The notes below the pieces were generated by a model. The model did no database searches. It was not told where the DNA came from and saw only the letters and a program-made list of their open reading frames with translations. From Cellulomonas phragmiteti (GTDB lineage Bacteria; Actinomycetota; Actinomycetes; Actinomycetales; Cellulomonadaceae): a DNA stretch of 64,000 nucleotides. Positions 18,653-28,617 of this stretch are shown piece by piece; the first letter of the stretch is position 1, and every line of letters starts with the position of its first letter. Made by a program: the position numbers and the translations under genes. The stretch covers positions 345,984-409,983 of the forward strand of contig NZ_BONP01000001.1 of the NCBI RefSeq assembly GCF_016862775.1, in the 5' to 3' direction.

Positions 18653-18860
18653 CCCGGACGGTGGCCTGCCGGACGCCGGTCGGCAGGTTCACCTCGACGA
18701 CGTCGCCGGGTACCAGCTGCCGGCCGCGGCGCGTCTCGACCTCGCCGTTGACGGTGACGGCGCCGTCGTCGAGCAGCGCCCGAGCCTGGCCGCCGGTCTC
18801 CGCGATGCCCCCGAGCTTGAGGAACTGGCCGAGGCGGATGGGCTCGTCTGCGCGCGTCAC
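18648..18860 (-). CDS. Small S4-domain RNA-binding protein (YbcJ/YaaA-like)
   Basis: A 70-residue protein that is almost entirely one S4 RNA-binding domain: [22 protein letters not shown], then [23 protein letters not shown] within the domain core. Small S4 proteins of this kind bind structured RNA, and some associate with ribosomes. No partner is shown here. The GTG start at 18860 has no Shine-Dalgarno sequence; GAGACT lies six bases upstream and may be a leaderless -10. Confidence 0.82.
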   Translation of the reverse strand: MTRADEPIRLGQFLKLGGIAETGGQARALLDDGAVTVNGEVETRRGRQLVPGDVVEVNLPTGVRQATVRA

Positions 18861-18972
18861 GGGACCAGTCTCGCAGGCAGCGGCACGCCGGCGAGGACGG
18901 GGACCGGGCAGCCCCGCCCCCGACCGGCGTCGCGGCCGCGATATGGCAGCGCCCCCGGCGCCGGCACCGCCC

Positions 18973-18978
18973 TAGACT
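18973..18978 (+). promoter_or_regulatory. Leaderless -10 element of hisD
   Basis: TAGACT ends seven bases before the hisD GTG. The 16 bases TAGACTCGGGGCCGTG differ from those before hisC (22551-22566) at a single base. No -35 is evident. Confidence 0.55.
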
Positions 18979-18985
18979 CGGGGCC

Positions 18986-20308
18986 GTGATCTCCCGCATC
19001 GACCTCCGTGGCCGCCGCCCGTCACGTCGCGACCTGCTCGCCGAGCTGCCCCGTGCCGAGCTCGACGTCGAGCACGCCGCGGCCGTGGTCGCGCCGATCC
19101 TCGAGGACGTGCGGACCCGGGGTGCGGCCGCGCTGCGCGACCTGGCCGAGCGGTTCGACGGCGTGCGTCCCGTGCACCTGCGCGTCCCGGCCGACGTGGT
19201 GGCGAGCGCGGCCGACGAGCTCGACCCGCAGGTGCGCGCCGCGCTGGAGGAGACGATCGTCCGGGTCCGCCGCGTGCACGCCGCCCAGCGGCCGCAGGAC
19301 TTCACGGTCGAGGTCGCGCCCGGAGCGCAGGTGCGCCAGCGTTGGCTCCCCGTGCGCCGTGTCGGGCTGTACGTCCCCGGCGGGCTCGCCGTGTACCCGT
19401 CGTCGGTGGTGATGAACGTCGTCGCCGCGCAGGAGGCCGGGGTCACGTCGCTCGCCGTCGTCTCGCCGCCGCAGCAGGACCGCGACGGCCTGCCCGACCC
19501 CGTCGTGCTCGCCACGTGCGCGCTGCTGGGCGTCGACGAGGTGTACGCCGCCGGCGGCGCCCAGGCCGTCGCGATGCTCGCGTACGGCGCGGACGGCAGC
19601 GACGACGTCGACGGTGCCACGCTGTGCGAGCCGGTCGACGTCATCACCGGCCCCGGGAACGTGTACGTCGCGGCCGCCAAGCGGCTGGTGCGCGGGCTCG
19701 TCGGCATCGACTCCGAGGCCGGGCCGACCGAGATCGCGATCCTCGCGGACGCGACCGCGGACCCGGTGCACGTCGCCGCCGACCTCGTCTCGCAGGCCGA
19801 GCACGACCCGCTGGCAGCGGCCGTCCTGGTCACCACGTCCGTCGAGCTCGCGGCGGCCGTGGAGACCGCGCTGGTCGAGCGCGTCGACGCCACCGCGAAC
19901 CGTGACCGGGTCCTGACCGCGCTGCGCGGCTCCCAGTCGGCGATCGTCCTGGTGGACGACCTGGACGCCGGGCTGGACGTGGTCAACGCGTACGGGGCGG
20001 AGCACCTCGAGATCCAGACCGTCGACGCCTCCGCCTGGGCGGACCGCGTGACGAGCGCCGGCGCGATCTTCGTCGGGCCGTGGTCGCCCGTCTCGCTCGG
20101 TGACTACATGGCGGGCTCGAACCACGTCCTGCCGACCGGTGGCTGCGCGCACTTCGCGAGCGGGCTGGGCGTGCACTCGTTCGTGCGCGCGGTCCAGGTC
20201 ATCGAGTACGACGCGGACGCGCTCGCCGAGGTCGCCGACCGTGTCGTGGCGCTCGCCGACGCCGAGGGCCTGCCCGCGCACGGCGAGGCGGTCCGGGCGC
20301 GCTTCTGA
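18986..20308 (+). CDS. hisD: Histidinol dehydrogenase
   Basis: HisD performs the last two NAD-dependent oxidations from L-histidinol to L-histidine. The 440-residue protein has the family length and signatures: [18 protein letters not shown] for the nucleotide site, [11 protein letters not shown], zinc-site residues in SQAEHDP, the catalytic Glu-His pair in [10 protein letters not shown], and a C-terminal [15 protein letters not shown] segment. It opens the histidine genes, but a reverse-strand recQ separates it from hisC, so hisD is a single-gene transcript here. Confidence 0.97.
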   Translation: MISRIDLRGRRPSRRDLLAELPRAELDVEHAAAVVAPILEDVRTRGAAALRDLAERFDGVRPVHLRVPADVVASAADELDPQVRAALEETIVRVRRVHAAQRPQDFTVEVAPGAQVRQRWLPVRRVGLYVPGGLAVYPSSVVMNVVAAQEAGVTSLAVVSPPQQDRDGLPDPVVLATCALLGVDEVYAAGGAQAVAMLAYGADGSDDVDGATLCEPVDVITGPGNVYVAAAKRLVRGLVGIDSEAGPTEIAILADATADPVHVAADLVSQAEHDPLAAAVLVTTSVELAAAVETALVERVDATANRDRVLTALRGSQSAIVLVDDLDAGLDVVNAYGAEHLEIQTVDASAWADRVTSAGAIFVGPWSPVSLGDYMAGSNHVLPTGGCAHFASGLGVHSFVRAVQVIEYDADALAEVADRVVALADAEGLPAHGEAVRARF

Positions 20309-20319
20309 CGCGCCGTCAG
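20305..20319. terminator. Shared hairpin between convergent hisD and recQ
   Basis: CTGACG-CGC-CGTCAG is a perfect six-pair stem. It contains the hisD TGA (20306-20308) and the reverse-strand recQ TGA (20316-20318). The genes are only seven bases apart. Confidence 0.5.
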
Positions 20320-22475
20320 CCCACGCCCAGGACGAACGGCAGCACGCCGCTCGCGCCGGCGCGTCGCAGCAGGCGGCCCGCGACGGTCAGCGTCCAGCCG
20401 GTGTCCGTGCGGTCGTCGACGAGCAGCACCCGCAGCCCGGCGACTTGCTCGGCGACCTCGGGTGGCAGGTCGAGGTGCCGCAGCACGTCGGCGAGGCGCT
20501 GTGCGGAGTTCACGTCGTGCCGTGAGGGGGACCCGGTGGGGGCGAGCGCGCCGACCAGGGGGACGCCCAACAGCCGCGCGGTGCCGGCAGCGAGGTGCTC
20601 CACCAGGGCGCCGCGGCTCTGCGACGCGATGCCGACCGCCACGTCGACCTGCGGCTCCCACGCCTCCAGGACCGTGCGGACCGCCGGTCGCAGACCGGGC
20701 GGCAGCTCGGTCGGCACCTGCTCGCGCAGCGCCTCGCGCAGCGGCCCGCCCCAGCCGAGGGCGTCGAGCCGTCCGACCGCACGGCCCTCGCCGACCTGCT
20801 CGTCGGCGGGGATCCGGCCCTTGAGGTCCAGGCCGAGCGTGCCGAGCCCCGAGGGCCACTGGCGCCGGGCGGTCACGGGCTCGCCCGGCACGGCCAGCAG
20901 CTCGCGGGCGTGGTCCACGGCCGAGGCGTCGGGCACGGCCCCGACCGACGTGCCCGTGCACCGGTCGCAGCGGTCGCAGCGCCAGCCGTCGGGCAGGTCG
21001 GGGTCGTCGAGCGCCGAGCGCAGGAACGCCATGCGGCAGCCGTCGGTCGCCTGGTAGTCGAGCATCGTGCGCTGCTCGGCCCGGCGGGCGGCGGTGACGC
21101 GGGCGTACCGCTCGCCGTCGTACGCCCAGGGCTGCCCGGTGGACTGCCAGCCGCCGCGGACGCGCCGTACGGCGCCGTCGACGTCGAGCACCTTGAGCAT
21201 CCCCTCGAGCCGGCTGCGGCGCAGGCTGACGAACGTCTCGAGCGCGGCCGTCGACAGCGTGCCCTGCGCGTCGAGCGCGGCGAGCGTCGCACGGACCTGG
21301 TCCTCCGGCGGGAAGGCGGTCGACGCGAACCACTCCCAGATCGCCTGGTCGTCGTGACCGGGCAGCAGCACGACGTCGGCGCGCGCGGTCGCTCGCCCGG
21401 CGCGTCCCACCTGCTGGTAGTAGGCGATCGGCGAGGAGGGTGCGCCCATGTGCACGACGAACCCCAGGTCCGGCTTGTCGTAGCCCATGCCGAGCGCCGA
21501 CGTGGCGACCAGCGCCTTGACACGGTTCGCGAGCAGGTCGGCCTCGATCTGCTCGCGCTCGGTCGGGTCGGTCTGACCCGTGTACGCGCGCACGTCGAGC
21601 CCGGCGGCGCGCAGGTGCTCGGTCACCTGGTCGACGGCCGCGATGGTCAGGCAGTACACGATGCCCGAGCCCTCGAGCGCCGGCAGCGTCGCGGCGAGCC
21701 ACGCCAGCCGGGTCGCGACGTCCGGGAGCGGGGTCACCTGCAGCCGCAGGCTCGGCCGGTCGAGGGTGCCGCGCAGCACGAGGGTGCCGTCCGCCGCACC
21801 CTCGCCGGAGTCGGTGACGGCGAGCTGCTCGGCCACGTCGGCCGTCACGCGGGCGTTGGCCGTGGCGGTCGTCGCGAGCACGGGCACGCCCGCCGGCAGG
21901 TCCGCCAGCAGCGTCCCGATGCGCCGGTAGTCGGGCCGGAAGTCGTGCCCCCAGTCCGACACGCAGTGTGCCTCGTCGACCACGACCAGACCGGCGTCCG
22001 CCGCGAGCCGGGGCAGCACCTCGTCCCGGAAGCCGGGGTTGTTGAGCCGCTCGGGGGAGACGAGCAGCACGTCGACCTCGCCGGCGGCGATCCGGGCGTG
22101 CACGTCGTCCCAGTCCTGCTGGTTGGCGGAGTTCAGCGTCTCGGCAGCGATGCCGGCCCGCCGTGCCGCGTCCACCTGGTTGCGCATGAGGGCCAGGAGC
22201 GGCGACACGATGATCGTCGCGCCCCGCGGCGGTCCCGCGGCACCGCGACGCAGCAGCGCGGTCGCGACGAAGTACACGGCGGACTTGCCCCACCCCGTGC
22301 GCTGCACGACGAGCACCCGGCGCCGGTCGGCGACGAGGGCCTCCACGGCCTGCCACTGGTCGTCGTGCAGGCGGGCGTCGTCCCGGCCGACGAGCGCGCG
22401 CAGCACCTCCTCGGCCTGCGCGCGCAGCGCGACCCGGTCGACGTCGGTCGTGGGCGCTGCGGGGTGCGGGGGCAT
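20316..22475 (-). CDS. recQ: RecQ-family DNA helicase with C-terminal phosphoribosyltransferase-like domain
   Basis: A 719-residue helicase of the RecQ family. The Walker A segment is TGWGKS near residue 61, the DEAH box is [18 protein letters not shown] near 170, and the helicase C domain carries [15 protein letters not shown] and [11 protein letters not shown] RecQ zinc site with CDRCDRC follows near 485. The last 150 residues resemble a phosphoribosyltransferase fold: [25 protein letters not shown] and [15 protein letters not shown], the PRPP-loop type. This tail replaces the HRDC domain of E. coli RecQ. The ATG at 22475 is used because TACGCT lies seven bases upstream (leaderless) and the helicase starts soon after. 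Confidence 0.88.
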   Translation of the reverse strand: MPPHPAAPTTDVDRVALRAQAEEVLRALVGRDDARLHDDQWQAVEALVADRRRVLVVQRTGWGKSAVYFVATALLRRGAAGPPRGATIIVSPLLALMRNQVDAARRAGIAAETLNSANQQDWDDVHARIAAGEVDVLLVSPERLNNPGFRDEVLPRLAADAGLVVVDEAHCVSDWGHDFRPDYRRIGTLLADLPAGVPVLATTATANARVTADVAEQLAVTDSGEGAADGTLVLRGTLDRPSLRLQVTPLPDVATRLAWLAATLPALEGSGIVYCLTIAAVDQVTEHLRAAGLDVRAYTGQTDPTEREQIEADLLANRVKALVATSALGMGYDKPDLGFVVHMGAPSSPIAYYQQVGRAGRATARADVVLLPGHDDQAIWEWFASTAFPPEDQVRATLAALDAQGTLSTAALETFVSLRRSRLEGMLKVLDVDGAVRRVRGGWQSTGQPWAYDGERYARVTAARRAEQRTMLDYQATDGCRMAFLRSALDDPDLPDGWRCDRCDRCTGTSVGAVPDASAVDHARELLAVPGEPVTARRQWPSGLGTLGLDLKGRIPADEQVGEGRAVGRLDALGWGGPLREALREQVPTELPPGLRPAVRTVLEAWEPQVDVAVGIASQSRGALVEHLAAGTARLLGVPLVGALAPTGSPSRHDVNSAQRLADVLRHLDLPPEVAEQVAGLRVLLVDDRTDTGWTLTVAGRLLRRAGASGVLPFVLGVG

Positions 22476-22482
22476 GTCCGGC

Positions 22483-22488
22483 AGCGTA
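22483..22488 (-). promoter_or_regulatory. Leaderless -10 element of recQ
   Basis: On the reverse strand TACGCT is followed by seven bases and then the recQ ATG. It is divergent from the hisC element 63 bases away, so one short region drives both genes. Confidence 0.5.
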
Positions 22489-22550
22489 CGTGCGGACGCC
22501 GACACGCGGCCGTCAGGCGGACGCGACGCCGGGCGGGCGGGCGGCGAACC

Positions 22551-22556
22551 TAGACT
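22551..22556 (+). promoter_or_regulatory. Leaderless -10 element of hisC
   Basis: TAGACT ends seven bases before the hisC GTG (22564). The run to the start codon is nearly the same as at hisD. Confidence 0.55.
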
Positions 22557-22563
22557 CGGGGTC

Positions 22564-23685
22564 GTGACCGCCGCCCCCGACCTGTCGCCCGGCACCCTGC
22601 CGCTGCGCCCCGAGCTCGTCGGCCTCGAGCCGTACGGTGCGCCGCAGCTCGACGTCCCGGTGCTGCTCAACGTCAACGAGAACCCGTACGCGCCGTCCGA
22701 GCAGGTCGTCGCCGACGTGGCGGCCGCCGTGGCCGAGGCCACGCGGGGGCTCAACCGCTACCCGGACCGTGACTTCGTCGGTCTGCGCGCGGACCTCGCG
22801 GCGTACCTCGAGGTCGAGTCCGGCGTGCACCGCGGGCCCGAGCAGATGTGGGCCGCGAACGGCTCCAACGAGATCATGCTGCACGTCCTGCAGGCGTTCG
22901 GTGGCCCCGGGCGCACGGCCCTGTCGTTCGCCCCGACCTACTCGATGTACCCCGAGTACGCGCGGGACACGTCGACCGCCTGGGTCGTGGGGCGGCGCGC
23001 GGAGGACTTCACGCTCGACCCGGAGCACGCGCGCGCGACGATCGCGGCCCACGCACCGAGCGTCGTGCTGCTGGCGAGCCCCAACAACCCGACGGGCACG
23101 GCGCTGCCGCTGGACACGGTGCGCGCCGTCCTCGACGCGGCGGCCCGGGTGCCCGGGGGCTGCGTCGTCGTGGTCGACGAGGCGTACGGCGAGTTCCGCC
23201 GCGCCGGGACGCCGTCGGCGCTCGAGCTGCTCGCCGACCACCCGCACCTGGCCGTGAGCCGGACGATGTCGAAGGCCTTCGGGCTCGCCGGCGCACGCGT
23301 GGGGTACCTGTCGGCGTCCCGCGAGCTCGTCGACGCGCTGCGCGTCGTCCGGCTGCCCTACCACCTGTCGGCGGTCACGCAGGCCGTCGCCCGGGCGGCG
23401 CTGCGGCACGCACCCGAGCTGATGGCGCAGGTCGGGTCCCTGCGGGCCGAGCGCGACGCGCTGGTCACGTGGTTGCGCACGCGAGGTCTGCAGGCGGCGG
23501 ACTCGGACGCCAACTTCGTGCTGTTCGGCAGGTTCGACGACAGGCAGGCGGTCTGGCAGGGTCTGCTCGACCGTGGCGTGCTCGTGCGCGTCACGGGCCC
23601 CGAGGGGTGGCTCCGGGTGTCGGTCGGCACCCCGGCGGAGACGGCGGCGTTCCAGGACGCCCTGGTGGAGGTGACGGGACGATGA
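22564..23685 (+). CDS. hisC: Histidinol-phosphate aminotransferase
   Basis: HisC transaminates imidazole-acetol phosphate to histidinol phosphate using PLP. The 373-residue class-II aminotransferase shows the N-terminal [11 protein letters not shown] motif, ANGSNEIM for phosphate contact, [22 protein letters not shown], and the PLP lysine in [17 protein letters not shown]. The GTG at 22564 is chosen from the -10 position and family length; the frame stays open further upstream. The stop overlaps hisB by four bases. Confidence 0.95.
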   Translation: MTAAPDLSPGTLPLRPELVGLEPYGAPQLDVPVLLNVNENPYAPSEQVVADVAAAVAEATRGLNRYPDRDFVGLRADLAAYLEVESGVHRGPEQMWAANGSNEIMLHVLQAFGGPGRTALSFAPTYSMYPEYARDTSTAWVVGRRAEDFTLDPEHARATIAAHAPSVVLLASPNNPTGTALPLDTVRAVLDAAARVPGGCVVVVDEAYGEFRRAGTPSALELLADHPHLAVSRTMSKAFGLAGARVGYLSASRELVDALRVVRLPYHLSAVTQAVARAALRHAPELMAQVGSLRAERDALVTWLRTRGLQAADSDANFVLFGRFDDRQAVWQGLLDRGVLVRVTGPEGWLRVSVGTPAETAAFQDALVEVTGR

Positions 23686-24305
23686 GCCCACAGGACCCGG
23701 CGGGCGCCCGCCGCACCGCGCGCATCGAGCGCAGCACGAGCGAGTCGAGCGTGCTCGTCGAGCTCGACCTCGACGGCACGGGCCGCACGCAGATCGACAC
23801 GAGCGTCCCGTTCTACGACCACATGCTCACCGCCCTGGGCAAGCACTCGCTCATCGACCTCACGGTCCAGGCGCAGGGCGACACCCACATCGACGCGCAC
23901 CACACCGTGGAGGACACCGCGATCGTCCTCGGCCAGGCGCTGCGCCAGGCGCTCGGCGACAAGCGGGGGATCGTGCGCTACGGCGACGCGACCGTCCCGC
24001 TCGACGAGGCCCTCGCGCACGCGGTCGTCGACGTGTCCGGGCGCCCGTACTTCGTGCACTCGGGCGAGCCCGCAGGCCAGGAGTACCACCTCATCGGCGG
24101 TCACTTCACGGGGTCGCTCACGGCGCACGTGCTCGAGTCCATCGCGCACCACGCCGCGTTCACCGTGCACGTGCGCGTGCTCGCGGGGCGCGACCCGCAC
24201 CACATCGTCGAGGCGCAGTTCAAGGCCCTCGCGCGCGCCCTGCGCACGGCCGTGGCGCTCGACCCGCGCGTCGACGGCGTCCCCTCGACCAAGGGCGCCC
24301 TGTGA
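23682..24305 (+). CDS. hisB: Imidazoleglycerol-phosphate dehydratase
   Basis: HisB dehydrates imidazole glycerol phosphate to imidazole acetol phosphate. The 207-residue monofunctional enzyme, without the phosphatase domain found in E. coli, carries the manganese-binding histidine motifs in [33 protein letters not shown] and [14 protein letters not shown]. Its start overlaps the hisC stop (ATGA), and its stop overlaps the following unknown gene (GTGA), so all three are translated together. Confidence 0.97.
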   Translation: MSPQDPAGARRTARIERSTSESSVLVELDLDGTGRTQIDTSVPFYDHMLTALGKHSLIDLTVQAQGDTHIDAHHTVEDTAIVLGQALRQALGDKRGIVRYGDATVPLDEALAHAVVDVSGRPYFVHSGEPAGQEYHLIGGHFTGSLTAHVLESIAHHAAFTVHVRVLAGRDPHHIVEAQFKALARALRTAVALDPRVDGVPSTKGAL

Positions 24306-24778
24306 GCGGGGACGACCTCGACGGTCTGCAGGTCCCCGACGACCTGTCGGCCCTGACGACCCCGCAGCCGCCCACCGTCGCCGTCGTGGTCACGCAGGTC
24401 GCGGTGGCCGACGCGCTGGCCGCCGCCTGCTCGCTGGCGGCCGTCGACGTGGACGCCGTCCCGTCGCCCGTGGGCGCGCTCGCCGTCCTGCGCGACCCCG
24501 CGAGCGGGACGGTGGCGGCAGGAGCCGTCTCGAAGCTGCTGCGCCAGGTGCCCGTCGTCCTGCTCGAGCGGCGGGAGGGCAAGGTGTCCGCGTCCCAGTG
24601 GATCGGCGGCGAGCACCAGAAGGACCTCCCCGCGGGGCTGGTCCTGTCCGGCGCGCCCCCGGTCCTGGAGGACCTGCTCCTCGGGGACGTCCCGGCGGCC
24701 GAGATCGAGGGCGCGGTGTCCTCCGTGGGGCTGTCGCGCTGGAAGGCGATGCGGCTCCTGGCGGCGCACCGCCGCTGA
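24302..24778 (+). CDS. Protein of unknown function between hisB and hisH
   Basis: I do not recognise this 158-residue protein. It is soluble, with a Pro/Thr-rich first 25 residues, then an alternating hydrophobic pattern ([20 protein letters not shown]) that suggests an alpha/beta fold, and a basic C-terminus ([15 protein letters not shown]). No cysteine motif, membrane segment or nucleotide loop is visible. Codon use matches its neighbours. It is coupled to hisB by a GTGA overlap and followed by the hisH promoter, so it belongs to the hisCB transcript. A role linked to histidine synthesis is possible but unproven. Confidence 0.75.
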   Translation: MSGDDLDGLQVPDDLSALTTPQPPTVAVVVTQVAVADALAAACSLAAVDVDAVPSPVGALAVLRDPASGTVAAGAVSKLLRQVPVVLLERREGKVSASQWIGGEHQKDLPAGLVLSGAPPVLEDLLLGDVPAAEIEGAVSSVGLSRWKAMRLLAAHRR

Positions 24779-24844
24779 GCCGGGCGCGGTGCGGGTGGGC
24801 GTCCCGGCGGCCGGACGGCCGACCGGTGCCCCGCGGCCCGCGGG

Positions 24845-24850
24845 TACCCT
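24845..24850 (+). promoter_or_regulatory. Leaderless -10 element of hisH
   Basis: TACCCT ends six bases before the hisH GTG at 24857. The 78-base gap before it is nearly all G and C and has no ribosome-binding site. Confidence 0.45.
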
Positions 24851-24856
24851 GTCCGG

Positions 24857-25504
24857 GTGTCTCCCCGTGTCGTCGTACTGGACTACGGCTTCGGCAACGT
24901 GCGTTCCGCGGTCCGCGCGCTCGCCCGGGTCGGTGCCGACGTCGAGCTGACCGCCGACAAGCAGGCGGCCCTCGACGCCGACGGTCTCGTCGTCCCCGGT
25001 GTCGGCGCGTTCGCCGCGTGCATGGCCGGCCTGCGGGCGGTGGGGGGCGACCAGATCGTCGACCGTCGTCTGGCCGGCGGGCGGCCCGTGCTCGGCATCT
25101 GCGTCGGCATGCAGGTGATGTTCTCCGAGGGCGTCGAGCACGGCGTGCGCACCGACGGCCTGGGCGAGTGGCCCGGCGTGGTGGACCGCCTCGAGGCCGA
25201 CGTCGTCCCCCACATGGGATGGGCGCAGGTCGAGCCGCCGGCGGGGTCCGTGCTGCTCGACGGGCTCGCCGACGAGCGCTTCTACTTCGTGCACTCCTAC
25301 GCCGCCCGCACGTTCCCCCTGGCCGACGTCCCCACGGCGGGGGAGCACCCGCTCCCGGCGCCCCTGGTCACGTGGTCCGACCACGGTGGCCGGTTCGTCG
25401 CCGCGGTGGAGAACGGCCCGCTCGCCGCCACCCAGTTCCACCCCGAGAAGTCCGGCGACGCCGGCGCGCAGCTGCTGTCCCAGTGGGTCAGCTCGCTGCG
25501 CTGA
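24857..25504 (+). CDS. hisH: Imidazole glycerol phosphate synthase, glutamine amidotransferase subunit
   Basis: HisH hydrolyses glutamine and channels ammonia to HisF. The 215-residue class-I amidotransferase has the nucleophile C82 in [11 protein letters not shown] and the His-Glu pair in [10 protein letters not shown], plus GVGAFAACM for the oxyanion strand. Its partner gene hisF is not in this window, although the two are adjacent in many genomes; here priA follows. GTG start, predicted leaderless. Confidence 0.96.
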   Translation: MSPRVVVLDYGFGNVRSAVRALARVGADVELTADKQAALDADGLVVPGVGAFAACMAGLRAVGGDQIVDRRLAGGRPVLGICVGMQVMFSEGVEHGVRTDGLGEWPGVVDRLEADVVPHMGWAQVEPPAGSVLLDGLADERFYFVHSYAARTFPLADVPTAGEHPLPAPLVTWSDHGGRFVAAVENGPLAATQFHPEKSGDAGAQLLSQWVSSLR

Positions 25505-25561
25505 GCACCGCACGGCACCGTCCCGCCCGGGGACAGGTGCGGCACCACCCGGAGAGGACCC

Positions 25562-26314
25562 ATGACATCCACGCGTGAGCCCCGGCTCGAGCTGCTGCCC
25601 GCCGTCGACGTCGCCGGCGGCCAGGCCGTCCGGCTCGTGCAGGGCGAGGCCGGGTCCGAGACGTCGTACGGCGACCCGTTGTCCGCCGCGCTCGACTGGT
25701 ACGCGGGAGGAGCCGAGTGGATCCACCTCGTCGACCTCGACGCGGCCTTCGGGCGCGGGAGCAACGCGGTGCTGCTCGGCAAGGTCGCCGCCGAGCTGGC
25801 GGCCAAGGGCGTCAAGGTGGAGATCTCGGGCGGCGTCCGCGACGACGCGTCCCTCGAGCGGGCGCTCGCCACGGGTGCCACCCGGGTCAACCTCGGCACG
25901 GCGGCGCTGGAGGACCCCGAGTGGACGGCACGGGTCATCGCGTCGCACGGGGAGCAGATCGCCGTCGGTCTCGACGTGCGGGGCACGACGCTCGCGGCCC
26001 GCGGCTGGACCCAGGAGGGTGGCGACCTGTGGGAGGTCCTGGCGCGCCTCGACGACGCCGGGTGCGCCCGGTACGTCGTGACCGACGTGACCAAGGACGG
26101 CACGCTGCGCGGGCCCAACCTCGACCTGCTGCGCGAGGTGTGCGCCCGGACCTCGGCGCCCGTCGTCGCGTCGGGCGGCGTGTCCAGCCTGGACGACGTG
26201 CGCGCGCTGCGCTCCCTCGTCGGCGCCGGCGTCGAGGGCGCGATCGTCGGCAAGGCGCTGTACGCGGGTGCCTTCACGCTGCCGCAGGCCCTGGACGTCG
26301 CCGGACGCCCGTGA
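25562..26314 (+). CDS. priA: Dual-substrate phosphoribosyl isomerase PriA (HisA/TrpF)
   Basis: In actinobacteria PriA isomerises both ProFAR for histidine and PRA for tryptophan. The 250-residue beta/alpha-barrel has the catalytic aspartates D16 in [15 protein letters not shown] and D175 in [14 protein letters not shown], plus the phosphate loops EISGGVRDD and [11 protein letters not shown]. Assignment as PriA rather than plain HisA rests on the actinobacterial context; specificity cannot be proved from sequence. A GAGAGGA ribosome site lies five bases before the ATG. Confidence 0.93.
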   Translation: MTSTREPRLELLPAVDVAGGQAVRLVQGEAGSETSYGDPLSAALDWYAGGAEWIHLVDLDAAFGRGSNAVLLGKVAAELAAKGVKVEISGGVRDDASLERALATGATRVNLGTAALEDPEWTARVIASHGEQIAVGLDVRGTTLAARGWTQEGGDLWEVLARLDDAGCARYVVTDVTKDGTLRGPNLDLLREVCARTSAPVVASGGVSSLDDVRALRSLVGAGVEGAIVGKALYAGAFTLPQALDVAGRP

Positions 26315-27039
26315 GGGGCCGCGAGCTGCCGCCGTCGTCGCCGTTCGCCGGCGACGACGGCTCGGCGGACCCCGCCCTAACCGGTGTCCTCGCGCGCTAC
26401 GCGGGAGGTGACGCCGCGCTCGCCGAGGTCGTGGCCGCCCTCGCACCCACGCGGGTGCTGGTCCCGGTGCTGGCGGAGCTCGAGGCCGCGGACGTCGTCG
26501 AGCACGACGGCCAGGCGCACACCGTGGACAAGGAGGCCTCGGCGGGCATCGTGGCGCTGCGCACCCCTGACGGGCGGACCGCCCTGCCGGTGTTCACCGG
26601 CGTCGACGCCATGACGCGGTGGCGTGCCGACGCCCGGCCGGTGCCCACGGCCGTGCCCCGGGCCGCGCTCTCGGCGGTGGCCGAGGGGTGGGAGGTGCTC
26701 GTGCTCGACCCCGCGGGCCCGGTGACGGTCGCGCTGCCCCGCACGGCGGTGTACGCCCTCGCGCAGGGACTGGCCTGGGAGCCGGCCGTGCGCGACGGCG
26801 AGGTGGCCGACGACGTGCGCGCGGCGGTCGCCGGGGCGCTCGCCGGCGTGCACCTCGTGGTGCACGCCGAGGCGGTCCCCGGTACGCGGGCCGAGGTGGC
26901 GGTGCGGCTCGCCCTGCCCGCCGGGCTCGACCGCGCCGGGCTCGACCGGGTCCTCGCGCAGGTCAACGACGCGCTCGCGCACGACCCCGTCGTCGCCGCA
27001 CGCGTCGACTCCCTCGAGCTGCGGGTGCGGTCGGCCTGA
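26311..27039 (+). CDS. SseB-family protein
   Basis: The 242-residue protein resembles the SseB domain family: LVPVLAELE, the central [15 protein letters not shown] motif, [18 protein letters not shown], and a C-terminal domain rich in Val and Leu. SseB-like proteins are widespread in actinobacteria, often beside hisA/priA, but have no settled function; the E. coli name comes from enhanced serine sensitivity. It overlaps priA by GTGA, so the two are co-translated. No signal peptide or membrane helix is visible. Confidence 0.78.
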   Translation: MRGRELPPSSPFAGDDGSADPALTGVLARYAGGDAALAEVVAALAPTRVLVPVLAELEAADVVEHDGQAHTVDKEASAGIVALRTPDGRTALPVFTGVDAMTRWRADARPVPTAVPRAALSAVAEGWEVLVLDPAGPVTVALPRTAVYALAQGLAWEPAVRDGEVADDVRAAVAGALAGVHLVVHAEAVPGTRAEVAVRLALPAGLDRAGLDRVLAQVNDALAHDPVVAARVDSLELRVRSA

Positions 27040-27110
27040 GGTCCGGCGCACCCGGGTCGCAGATCCCCGGCCCGGTCGTGCCGTCCTGCCGTCGGGGGTG
27101 AGGCGGTGGC

Positions 27111-27860
27111 TCAGCCGCAGCTCGGCGCGGGGGCGAACGACGTGTCGTCGGCCAGCAGGCTGCGCAGGGTGCTGACGGGCACCAGGAAGCTCAGACCGTC
27201 CGAGTTCTTGGCGTACACCACGCCGATCACGCGCCCCTGCGCGTCGAGCGCAGCAGAGCCCGAGCTGCCGGGCTCGACCGGCGCGTCGGTGACCAGCACC
27301 TCACCCAGGTTGGCGTTCAGCGGGTCCGTGACCGCGCCGACCACGGTCCCGTCGGTCACGGTCAGCCGGCGACCGAGCGGGTAGCCGACGACCGTCACGG
27401 GGTCGCCGACCTGCGGGTCCGCGTCGGCCAGCACCGGGGTGGCCGGCAGCGCGTCGACGGTCCGGACGACGGCCAGGTCGGCGAGCCCGGCGGTGCTCGC
27501 TGCCTCGGCGGTCACGTCCCGGCCGTCGTAGGTGCTGAGCTGCAGCTCGGCGGAGTCGGCGACGACGTGCCGGTTGGTGATCAGCGTGTGCGCGTCGAGC
27601 GCGAAGCCGGACCCCGTGGACAGGGCGCCGCAGCCGATGTTGCGGATGCGGACGGCCATGCGCTGCGCGGCGTCGAACCCGTCCGGGGAGAGCTGGCTGC
27701 CGTCCGCGGCCGCCGTCGGCACCGCCACCGTGGACGGGACGACGCTCGTGGGCACCGGCGGGGGCGGGGCGGGCAGGTACGCGCACCCGGCGAGCGCGAC
27801 GAGCAGGGCGGTCGCTCCGAGCGTCGTCGTCCCGCGCGGCGCGCGTCCGGCGGGCGTCAC
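27111..27860 (-). CDS. Lipoprotein trypsin-like serine protease
   Basis: A 249-residue secreted protease. The N-terminus has a basic tail, a hydrophobic stretch and the lipobox LAGC with C26, so it should be lipid-anchored outside the membrane after LspA cleavage. A Pro-rich spacer follows. The chymotrypsin-fold triad is visible as H98 (TNRHVVAD), D128 (GLADLAVV) and S200 (VEPGSSGSAA). It has no PDZ domain, unlike HtrA. The GTG at 27860 overlaps the stop of the upstream membrane-protein gene, which fixes the start and links the two genes. Confidence 0.85.
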   Translation of the reverse strand: MTPAGRAPRGTTTLGATALLVALAGCAYLPAPPPPVPTSVVPSTVAVPTAAADGSQLSPDGFDAAQRMAVRIRNIGCGALSTGSGFALDAHTLITNRHVVADSAELQLSTYDGRDVTAEAASTAGLADLAVVRTVDALPATPVLADADPQVGDPVTVVGYPLGRRLTVTDGTVVGAVTDPLNANLGEVLVTDAPVEPGSSGSAALDAQGRVIGVVYAKNSDGLSFLVPVSTLRSLLADDTSFAPAPSCG

Positions 27861-28531
27861 GGGGCCAGCTCGTCCTGCAGCTGGGCGTTCGCGTCGGTCG
27901 CGGCGCCGCACACCCGGTCGACGTCGGCGCGGAAGCGTGCGATGTCCGCAGCCTCGTAGCGCGCCGCCTCCTCCAGGTACCCGATGAGCCGCTCCTGGCC
28001 GTCGATGCAGGTGGCCAGCGCCGTCGCGACCCTGCCCGCGGCCTGCGAGACCCGCTCCTGGTAGTCCGCGAGCTGCTGCTGGGCCGCCGTCGTGTCGCCC
28101 AGCTGGGCCTTCTCGTCGGCCAGCTCGGTGATGCGCGCAGTCGCCGTCGCGAGCTGCGTGCGGGTGGCGTCGAGCTCACCGGTCGTCGCCTCGAGCTCGG
28201 CGAGGGTCTGCCCCAGCTGCTCGCCGTGCGCCCGCGCCAGCTCCTCCCAGCCGGCGGCCGACTCCTGCCACTCGCGCGTCGTCGACCACAGCCGCCAGCC
28301 GATGAGGCCGCCGGCCACGAGCACCACGACGAGGACCACGGCCAGCACGACCGTGAGGCGGCTGTGCCGCGACCCCGTCGCGGGCGGTTCGCCCGCGAAC
28401 GACGGGGGGTACGACGCCGGGGTGCCCACGGCGCCCGACCACCCCGCCGGCAGCGGGGCGGTCGGTGAGGACGCCGCCGACGCGTGCGGGGGGTGCCCGG
28501 GGTCGGGGAAGGGGCCGCTCGGTCCGGTCAT
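27857..28531 (-). CDS. Single-pass membrane protein with extracytoplasmic coiled coil, function unknown
   Basis: A 224-residue protein with a Pro/Gly/Ser-rich cytoplasmic N-terminus (1-55), one strong membrane helix (about 60-82, VVLAVVLVVVLVAGGLIGW), and a long coiled coil (about 88-170) rich in Leu, Glu, Thr and Gln. The C-terminal helix has two cysteines, C181 and C208, that could pair outside the cell. I do not recognise the family. It is co-translated with the lipoprotein protease, so the two may act together at the cell surface; that link is inference. Predicted leaderless start. Confidence 0.72.
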   Translation of the reverse strand: MTGPSGPFPDPGHPPHASAASSPTAPLPAGWSGAVGTPASYPPSFAGEPPATGSRHSRLTVVLAVVLVVVLVAGGLIGWRLWSTTREWQESAAGWEELARAHGEQLGQTLAELEATTGELDATRTQLATATARITELADEKAQLGDTTAAQQQLADYQERVSQAAGRVATALATCIDGQERLIGYLEEAARYEAADIARFRADVDRVCGAATDANAQLQDELAP

Positions 28532-28537
28532 CGCCCC

Positions 28538-28543
28538 AGGATA
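28538..28543 (-). promoter_or_regulatory. Leaderless -10 element of the membrane protein/protease pair
   Basis: On the reverse strand TATCCT is followed by GGGGCG and then ATG (28531). It is the best match to TANNNT among the leaderless starts in this window. Confidence 0.55.
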
Positions 28544-28617
28544 GGGCGGCGTCCTGGGCGTCCCGGGCCCCACCCGCACCGTGTCACGTCCGGCGCGGCG
28601 CGCCGCGGGTCGCACCG

